Assembly: GCA_964492485.1 (NCBI GenBank)
Contig: CAZBKM010000025.1
Span: 1 to 26,814, forward strand
From: UBA5336 sp964492485
Lineage (GTDB): Bacteria; Pseudomonadota; Alphaproteobacteria; Caulobacterales; Hyphomonadaceae
Direction: 5' to 3'
DNA length: 26,814 nucleotides
The notes beneath the pieces were generated by a model, which saw only the letters and a program-made list of their open reading frames with translations, did not search any database and was not told the origin of the DNA. Made by a program: the position numbers and the translations under genes. Position 1 is the stretch's first letter; each line of letters opens with the position of its first letter. This document shows, in pieces, positions 21,613-26,814 of the stretch.

Positions 21613-23431
21613 CCTGCGTCGCCTCGGCGGCAACGCCGACCAGACCCTCGCCGCCCTGTCCGGCCATGCCGGCGCGCCTTTCGAGCCGGGCGAGACCTAT
21701 GTCTCCGTGGTCATCAAGGGCCTGTGCGTCCGGCGGGGCGGTCTGCAACTGGGCCGGTTTGCCCCTTACGTGCATGCCACACTGGGACAGCCCAATTTCG
21801 ATCGCGAAGTCCGGCTAAGCGGTCTGTTCGCGCCCTCGCGCGGACCTGAGACGCCGGGTGGGGCGGCACCCGTGGAGGGCTCTCAGGTCGGCGCGCCGGT
21901 GGCGCCACGCGACCAGGCGCCTGCAACCTCGAGCCTGCCTGAAAGCACCGACCTGCCCGGTCGCGTGGAGGCCCATGTCCGCGCGCCGATGCCGGAGATG
22001 GGTTTTCGCAGGCAGGACCGGGTTCTGGTGTTCGACCGGCAACTGACCCCCCGACTGGTCTATCGGGGCGACGGGCCCTTCGAGATCGGGTTCGGCAGCA
22101 TACTGGAGCGCGACTACTTCTCCGAGACGCTGGGCCTTGTGGAAGACGTGGTGAAGACGCCGGTGGCGCAGTTCGTCTCGACCGCCAATCCCGCCCTGGG
22201 GCAGGCGCTGCAATCGAACGACATTTCAGACAGCCTGTCGCGCGCTCTCGATCTGGTGCGCGACAGGAAGGGCGCTGTCCAGCTTGCCTCCCTGGCTTCG
22301 CGCCTGTCCACGTTCGACGCCGATGGCGGAGCCCCGGACGCCGGGCTCTACGCACTCGTTGCGGACTCCTCGGTGGGCGCAGATCTGGACTATGACGCAG
22401 ATAGCCATGGCCTTGTCGACCGAAGGGGACGCGCCTATCGCGGCGCGCCCTATCTGGTGTTCGAGCTCAGGCGTGAAACCACCCGTCCGGACTGGGGGAA
22501 CGTCCCTGACGTGAACACGGCCTGGCGGATGCTGGACCAGCAGGTCCGTCAGGGCGATCCCAAAGGCGCGCTCAACGCTTTCCACACGGCGGTGTTTCTT
22601 TCGCCCGACCTGGTCGCTGCCGACTCCAAGCGCATCTACATGGCTGCAAAGCGCAAGCTTGCGCCCCTGATGGGGAATGCCGAATTCTTTCACCTGCCCA
22701 AGCTCGCCAGCCTGGGGGCCGCGCTGAAGCCCTATTTCGACGAATTGCTGGCGGCCGACACGCTCGGCGCGCGCGACGAATGGCAGAGCTTCCTTCGCTG
22801 TCACGAGGTCATGCGGGTCAATGAGGGCGGCTATGTCGACCATCCCGACGACCCCGGCGGGGCCACGAACATGGGTGTCACCCAGCGCACCTATGATACC
22901 TGGCGCCGCAAGCAGGGCCTGTCGCCGCGCAGCGTTCGCGATATCGAGGAAGCGGAGGTGAAGCGGATTTACTTCGAGGGCTATTGGCGCGCCGGCCACT
23001 GCCACCGCATGCCCGACGACGCCACTGCGCTGGTTCTGTTCGATGCATGCGTGAACCACGGACTTCGCCCCGCCATGAAATTCATCCAGCGTGGCGCGGG
23101 TCTGCCGGCAGGAGAGGTGGACGGCTACTACGGTCCACGCACCGCAGCGGCCGTCGACCGGGCGGATCCGGGACAGCTTGTCGACCGCGCGCTGGACGCG
23201 CGCTGGCGTTACTTCGAGCGGATCATGCGCAGCAATCCGCGCCTGGAAAGCTTCCGCAACGGCTGGAAGAACCGGGTCGACGTTCTGCGGCGGATCACCG
23301 GCGCCTGGCTCAGCGGTCAGGAGAGCGTGTCGCGCCCGCCCCCTCTGAGCGACGTGGAACAGGCCGAGCCCGAACTGGACCCGATCCCCCCTTCGACCGA
23401 TAGCGACCTGGCAGGGGAGGCCCTCACATGA
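21605..23431 (+). CDS. Large protein with C-terminal GH108 muramidase and peptidoglycan-binding domain
   Basis: This is a 608-residue protein. Residues about 395-580 are a glycoside hydrolase 108 (TtsA/ZliS-like N-acetylmuramidase) domain: catalytic Glu407 in VNEGGYVDHPDDPGG, then TNMGVTQRTYDTWR, YFEGYWR, LFDACVNHG, and the associated peptidoglycan-binding fold (GEVDGYYGPRTAAAV). The N-terminal 390 residues match no family I recognise: a beta-rich opening (ETYVSVVIKGLCVRRGGLQLG), a Pro/Gly linker, and a segment RQGDPKGALNAFHTAVFLSPD that resembles a single TPR. There is no signal peptide or TM, so access to the wall would need a holin-like partner, lysis or dedicated export. It is translationally coupled on both sides (8-base overlap, then ATGA). 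It is a likely wall-degrading effector. Confidence 0.85.
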   Translation: MPSLRRLGGNADQTLAALSGHAGAPFEPGETYVSVVIKGLCVRRGGLQLGRFAPYVHATLGQPNFDREVRLSGLFAPSRGPETPGGAAPVEGSQVGAPVAPRDQAPATSSLPESTDLPGRVEAHVRAPMPEMGFRRQDRVLVFDRQLTPRLVYRGDGPFEIGFGSILERDYFSETLGLVEDVVKTPVAQFVSTANPALGQALQSNDISDSLSRALDLVRDRKGAVQLASLASRLSTFDADGGAPDAGLYALVADSSVGADLDYDADSHGLVDRRGRAYRGAPYLVFELRRETTRPDWGNVPDVNTAWRMLDQQVRQGDPKGALNAFHTAVFLSPDLVAADSKRIYMAAKRKLAPLMGNAEFFHLPKLASLGAALKPYFDELLAADTLGARDEWQSFLRCHEVMRVNEGGYVDHPDDPGGATNMGVTQRTYDTWRRKQGLSPRSVRDIEEAEVKRIYFEGYWRAGHCHRMPDDATALVLFDACVNHGLRPAMKFIQRGAGLPAGEVDGYYGPRTAAAVDRADPGQLVDRALDARWRYFERIMRSNPRLESFRNGWKNRVDVLRRITGAWLSGQESVSRPPPLSDVEQAEPELDPIPPSTDSDLAGEALT

Positions 23432-26340
23432 GCATTGCGGGTGTGAGCGACGCCGCTGCCGATTTCGATGCGGCATGCCGCAAGGTGATCCTCCTCGGCC
23501 GGGAGCAGTCGCGGGTCGATGCCGTGAGCGTGGTGGCGCGGCTGGTGTCGGAGGCCGCCGACCTTGGGGCCGAAGGCTCCCAGCGTCTGCTCGCGGTGGC
23601 CCAGACCCTCCAGGACAAGCGGGCCTTCGCCCTGCTCCTCGTGCTGTGCATCCTCGCCGGCCGCGCCGGTCTGGCCACGCCGCGCCTGCGCCAGAAGGAG
23701 GTACAGGCCCTGATCGAGCTGGATCAGCTCGACGAGGCGATCGAGGCGGCCAAGGCGCTTGCCGAGGCGACGGCCTACGCCGATCCGGAGGAACCCGACG
23801 AGCGCGGGGATTACGATCTCTGGGCGGCCTCGAAGGGAAACATCGGACGCGCGCACAAGCAAGCCTATCTCAACGCCGCCAGACGCGGAGCCGAGCCCGA
23901 TCCCATGCGGCTGCGCCTGGCGGCGGAAACCTATCTCGACGTGTGGGAGCGCAACCCCACGGCGGATGCCACCTATCATGCAGTCAATGCGGCAGCCCTG
24001 ATCCTGCGCGCGGTTCGCGACCACGATCGCGCGGTGGCGGCGGGGACTCCGACGGGCGGGGAGGACTGGGCGTTCGCCGAGGATGCCCGCCGGCTGGCCG
24101 AGGACATCCTGCGCATCTACGAGACCGACCTGAAAGAGGCCCTGAAGCCCGGCGCAAGCCCGGCGGACCTCTGGACACTGGCAACCTGCGCGGAAGCCTA
24201 TCTCGTGCTGGACCTGCCTGACGATGCCGCGCTCTGCTATGGCGCCTTTGCAGGCAACCCGGCAAACGACGCCTTCAAGATCGGCGCGGCGTTGCGCCAG
24301 CTCGAGGAGGTGTGGGGCTTTAGCGGCACCGACGCGACGGCAGGCGGTCGGATCGTGCGGATCCTGAAGGCGGCGCTGCTCAACCTGGACAAGGGGCGCC
24401 AGTCCGCCTGCCGCGCCTTGCCGGCCGAAGCCGATCTGCCCACCGAAAGCGTTGTTCTGAGCCCGGTCGAGGCCGGACTGATGGAGGGGGATCTCGCGGC
24501 CTCACGGGCCGAGACCGCAGCGCCGACCGACGGGTTCCAGGCCTATTTCCGGAAGCGGCGCGAGACCGTCACCCCAGGCCAGATGCTGGACGTGGAGCGT
24601 CTGATGGGGGCGCTGGCGCGCGCCCATAGTATTTGCGCCATCGAGGCCCATTTGGCGGGGCGCTGGGAACGTATCGGCACGGGCTTTCTGGTGGATGGCG
24701 CCGTGTTCCATCCGGCCTGGGCCGGCCAGCCGCTGATCGTCAGCAACCACCATGTGACCGCGCAGGTCGACGGCGCGCTGTCCGCGTCGTTCCGGCGATG
24801 CCGGGCGTTGTTTCTGGAGTATGACCCGCTCGCACAGACCGAGCGCGAACATGCGGTGGATTTCGAGGCTGTCGTCTGGCGGTCGGGCGAGCGGGCCCAC
24901 GACACGACGATCCTGCGCCCGGCGGGTGAGCTGCCGGACTGCGCGCGGGTTCTAGGCCCCGATGCGGTGAGCACATACCTGCCGCGTCGGCCCGGCCATG
25001 ACCGCGACGGGACCGACTATCACGTCGTCATCCTCGGTTTTCCGGGGGGCGGGGAGATGCGCTTCTCCTTCGGGGACGAGTTGTTGCTGGACCATGGCGC
25101 AGGCGATCCCGGTCGGCCGGCCCTGTCGCCGGACGCGCTGGACGGCCAGCCTGTGCGACTTCACTACCGAACGCCCAGCCTGCCCGGCAGTTCCGGCAGC
25201 CCGGTCTTCGAGAGCGGGACATGGAAGCTGGTCGGGATCCACCATCGAGGGCGCAAGGACTGTCCGCGTCTGCCGACCCGTACCGGCACGTACGAAGCCA
25301 ATGAGGGCATCTGGCTTGCCTCGATCCGGGCGGCGATACAGCGGTCCGGCGGCAGCGGGACGTCCGATGAGGCCTCGGTAGCGGCCGCAGGATCGGCGGC
25401 GCCGCGATCGGAGCGCGTGGTGCTCGCGCGTCCGCTTGGCAAGCCGGCGACCACGACGCCGCCGGTACCCCCGGCGATACCCGGACGACGCACCTTCCAT
25501 CCCGCCGATTCCGATGCAGTGATCGCGCGTCATTTGCGTCGCGGCGTCTTCGAGGGCGACATGGACGCGTTCCGCCTGCGCGCGGCGGGGTTCGAGACGG
25601 TGATCGGGGATGACAACCGCACCCAGATCCATGACACCGCCGCCTACCCCTTCCGCATGATCTGTTCGCTGACCATGCACTGGCCGGGTGGGATGCAGAC
25701 GGCGGGTACGGGCTTCCTGGTCGGCCAGAGGACGGTGATCACCGCAGGCCATTGCATTTTGCCGTGCGAGGGCAGCCCGTATCCCGAGGGGATTGAGGTC
25801 CGTCCGGGCCGGTCGGGCCATCATGAGCCTTTTGCCCATCTCTTCGACGGCGTTCACGCCAGCGAAATTTCCCTCCATCCCGACTGGACCGCCGGTTTCG
25901 ATCCCCGGTTCGATGTGGGGGCGCTGCATCTCAGTCACGAATTGGGGGAGGAACTGGGCTGGTTCCGGGTCGGGGTCCGGCCTCGCGACGCCCTGCGTCG
26001 GCACTGGGTGCATGTGACGGGCTATCCGGGCGACAAGATCACCGCAAGCGAGGCGGAGGCCGGCGCGACCGCCTCAGGCCTGCATGCCGCAGAGCTTTGG
26101 CACCACGCCACGCCGGTCGAGGATGTGCATGACGGGAGGATCTACTATCCCGCCGACACCTTTGCCGGACAGAGCGGCTCGCCCGTGTACACACTCGACC
26201 CGGATGGACAGGCGACCGCGGTGGGTATCCATGCCTATGGCATCGGTTCGGGGCCCGGCGACTATGCCTATGAGAACAATTCGGCCGCGTGGATCGATGC
26301 CGCCCTCCTCCAGGTCATTTCCGACTGGCGGTCGGTGTGA
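23428..26340 (+). CDS. TPR-S (MAP3K-TRAFs-binding-like) domain fused to two trypsin-like protease domains
   Basis: This 970-residue protein has residues about 50-320 as an all-helical repeat region with signatures of the MAP3K TRAFs-binding/DUF4071 TPR domain (ASKGNIGRAHKQAYLNAA, then YHAVNAAALILRA). The first trypsin-like domain (about 395-640) has GTGFLV, His442 (VSNHHVT), Asp492 (HDTTIL) and Ser589 (PGSSGSPV). A Pro/Ala/Ser linker follows. The second, V8-like domain (about 715-965) has NRTQIHDTAAYP, His775 (VITAGHC), Asp829 (RFDVGALHL) and Ser916 (FAGQSGSPV). Both triads are complete. There is no signal peptide, so it is probably cytosolic. It starts in an ATGA overlap with the muramidase gene and ends in a GTGA overlap with the small RyR gene. 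The scaffold-plus-proteases layout suggests a regulated protease. Confidence 0.88.
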   Translation: MSIAGVSDAAADFDAACRKVILLGREQSRVDAVSVVARLVSEAADLGAEGSQRLLAVAQTLQDKRAFALLLVLCILAGRAGLATPRLRQKEVQALIELDQLDEAIEAAKALAEATAYADPEEPDERGDYDLWAASKGNIGRAHKQAYLNAARRGAEPDPMRLRLAAETYLDVWERNPTADATYHAVNAAALILRAVRDHDRAVAAGTPTGGEDWAFAEDARRLAEDILRIYETDLKEALKPGASPADLWTLATCAEAYLVLDLPDDAALCYGAFAGNPANDAFKIGAALRQLEEVWGFSGTDATAGGRIVRILKAALLNLDKGRQSACRALPAEADLPTESVVLSPVEAGLMEGDLAASRAETAAPTDGFQAYFRKRRETVTPGQMLDVERLMGALARAHSICAIEAHLAGRWERIGTGFLVDGAVFHPAWAGQPLIVSNHHVTAQVDGALSASFRRCRALFLEYDPLAQTEREHAVDFEAVVWRSGERAHDTTILRPAGELPDCARVLGPDAVSTYLPRRPGHDRDGTDYHVVILGFPGGGEMRFSFGDELLLDHGAGDPGRPALSPDALDGQPVRLHYRTPSLPGSSGSPVFESGTWKLVGIHHRGRKDCPRLPTRTGTYEANEGIWLASIRAAIQRSGGSGTSDEASVAAAGSAAPRSERVVLARPLGKPATTTPPVPPAIPGRRTFHPADSDAVIARHLRRGVFEGDMDAFRLRAAGFETVIGDDNRTQIHDTAAYPFRMICSLTMHWPGGMQTAGTGFLVGQRTVITAGHCILPCEGSPYPEGIEVRPGRSGHHEPFAHLFDGVHASEISLHPDWTAGFDPRFDVGALHLSHELGEELGWFRVGVRPRDALRRHWVHVTGYPGDKITASEAEAGATASGLHAAELWHHATPVEDVHDGRIYYPADTFAGQSGSPVYTLDPDGQATAVGIHAYGIGSGPGDYAYENNSAAWIDAALLQVISDWRSV

Positions 26341-26711
26341 GTCAGCGCCCGCCCCTCGACCCCGTCCGTGAGGTCGCCATCGCCCGGACCGTCCATGAGG
26401 CCCTGCGGGCGTGGGCGGCCGCCAATGGCCAGCCTCTGATGCCCGCCTGGGCAAAGGCGCCGCGCTGGATGAAGGAGTCGACCCTCGAGAGCGTGCGTTT
26501 CGCCCACGCCCATCCCGACGCGCCCGACAGCGCACAGCACGACCAGTGGATGGCGCAAAAAGTTCGCGAGGACTGGGTCCATGGAGAGCGGAATGATCCC
26601 GACGCACGCACCCATCCGATGCTCGTGCCCTTCGAGGCGCTGCCGGACATGGAACGGCGTAAGGATGCCCTGGTCAGGGCCATTGTTGCGGCGCTGACGG
26701 ACGACCGCTGA
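26337..26711 (+). CDS. Stand-alone RyR-domain protein
   Basis: This 124-residue soluble protein is almost entirely a RyR domain. A helical start (REVAIARTVHEALRAWAAAN) is followed by PAWAKAPRWMKESTLESVRFA and the core HDQWMAQKVREDWVHGERN...THPMLVPFEALP. The last part matches the RyR segment of the membrane protein two genes away from this operon end (HPxLxPFxALP shared). Bacterial and phage RyR proteins of this size are common; their ligand is not established, and nucleotide-derived ligands have been proposed. The start is a GTG at 26337 overlapping the upstream stop (GTGA). No ATG exists before residue 33. It is the last gene of the six-gene series. Confidence 0.85.
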   Translation: MSQRPPLDPVREVAIARTVHEALRAWAAANGQPLMPAWAKAPRWMKESTLESVRFAHAHPDAPDSAQHDQWMAQKVREDWVHGERNDPDARTHPMLVPFEALPDMERRKDALVRAIVAALTDDR

Positions 26712-26714
26712 AGC

Positions 26715-26758
26715 GTTTCCAGGCGAAGTGGGCACCGGTTCGCCGTCCGGAAACGCGA
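26715..26758. repeat. Palindromic 44-bp repeat, copy 1
   Basis: This starts 4 bases after the last RyR stop. Outer arms GTTTCC and GGAAAC and inner arms GGCGAA and TTCGCC flank a centre containing ACCGGT, giving an interrupted hairpin. In this copy the flanking GC extends the outer stem to eight pairs (26713-26720 with 26749-26756). It is identical over 44 bases to copy 2 and resembles REP-like palindromes scattered between alphaproteobacterial genes. It may also act as the operon's 3' hairpin. Confidence 0.85.
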
Positions 26759-26770
26759 CCGGCAAGACCT

Positions 26771-26814
26771 GTTTCCAGGCGAAGTGGGCACCGGTTCGCC
26801 GTCCGGAAACGCGA
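26771..26814. repeat. Palindromic 44-bp repeat, copy 2
   Basis: This is an exact copy of the element at 26715-26758, after a 12-base spacer, giving a 56-base period. The window ends on its last base, so further copies may follow. The outer stem is six pairs here. Confidence 0.85.

Noticed and set aside
21605..23431. Prophage or phage remnant, because of the GH108 endolysin-like domain and RyR proteins that also occur in phages.
   Set aside because: No integrase, terminase, capsid, portal or tail gene is seen, the neighbours are proteases and a lipoprotein, and the muramidase carries a large non-phage-like N-terminus.
26715..26814. Possible start of a CRISPR array.
   Set aside because: The spacer is only 12 bases, the repeat is 44 bases with nested palindromes, there are just two copies and no cas genes are present. 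A REP-like element fits better.

Overview
The window is high-GC bacterial DNA with the gene content of an alphaproteobacterium, most likely a Caulobacterales/Maricaulales/Hyphomonadales-type lineage (inference from gene content and order, not a database match). The pointers are a contiguous lptC-lptA-lptB-rpoN-hpf-ptsN block with a ribonuclease D gene beside it, a ccmABCDG cytochrome c maturation cluster, a (2S)-methylsuccinyl-CoA dehydrogenase of the ethylmalonyl-CoA pathway, an egtB-egtD pair, and frequent GTG/TTG starts. No rRNA, tRNA, CRISPR array, transposase or phage structural gene was seen.

Layout. 1-301 is non-coding with three inverted repeats, two of them terminator-like. 302-5550 (minus strand) is a tightly packed run read as ccmA-ccmB-ccmC-ccmD-ccmG-SDR-mcd. 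A 147-base divergent gap separates it from acnA (5698-8448, plus), followed by a DUF1223 exported protein (8566-9255, plus). 9284-14155 (minus) is the envelope and nitrogen-regulation block: lptC-lptA-lptB-rpoN-hpf-ptsN. A separate minus-strand ribonuclease D gene (14259-14873) has its own hairpin. Plus-strand egtB-egtD (15061-17303) makes the thiohistidine antioxidant ergothioneine.

The most interesting part is 17370-26711: six plus-strand genes separated by at most 5 bases, four of the five junctions being overlaps. They encode an outer-membrane-type lipoprotein; a V8/trypsin-like protease; a two-TM protein with two RCK/TrkA-N-like nucleotide-binding folds and a C-terminal RyR domain; a large protein ending in a GH108 muramidase domain; a 970-residue protein with a MAP3K-TRAFs-binding-like TPR (TPR-S) domain fused to two trypsin-like domains, both with intact catalytic triads; and a stand-alone RyR-domain protein. 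The combination of putative nucleotide sensors (RyR, RCK), a TPR-S scaffold, three proteases and a peptidoglycan hydrolase looks like a regulated proteolytic cascade ending at the envelope. It may be a conflict, defence or programmed-death system or a stress-response system. The domain calls come from visible motifs; the system-level function is a hypothesis.

The window ends in two identical 44-base palindromic elements at a 56-base period, starting just after the last gene of that operon. They resemble the dispersed REP-like palindromes common in alphaproteobacteria.
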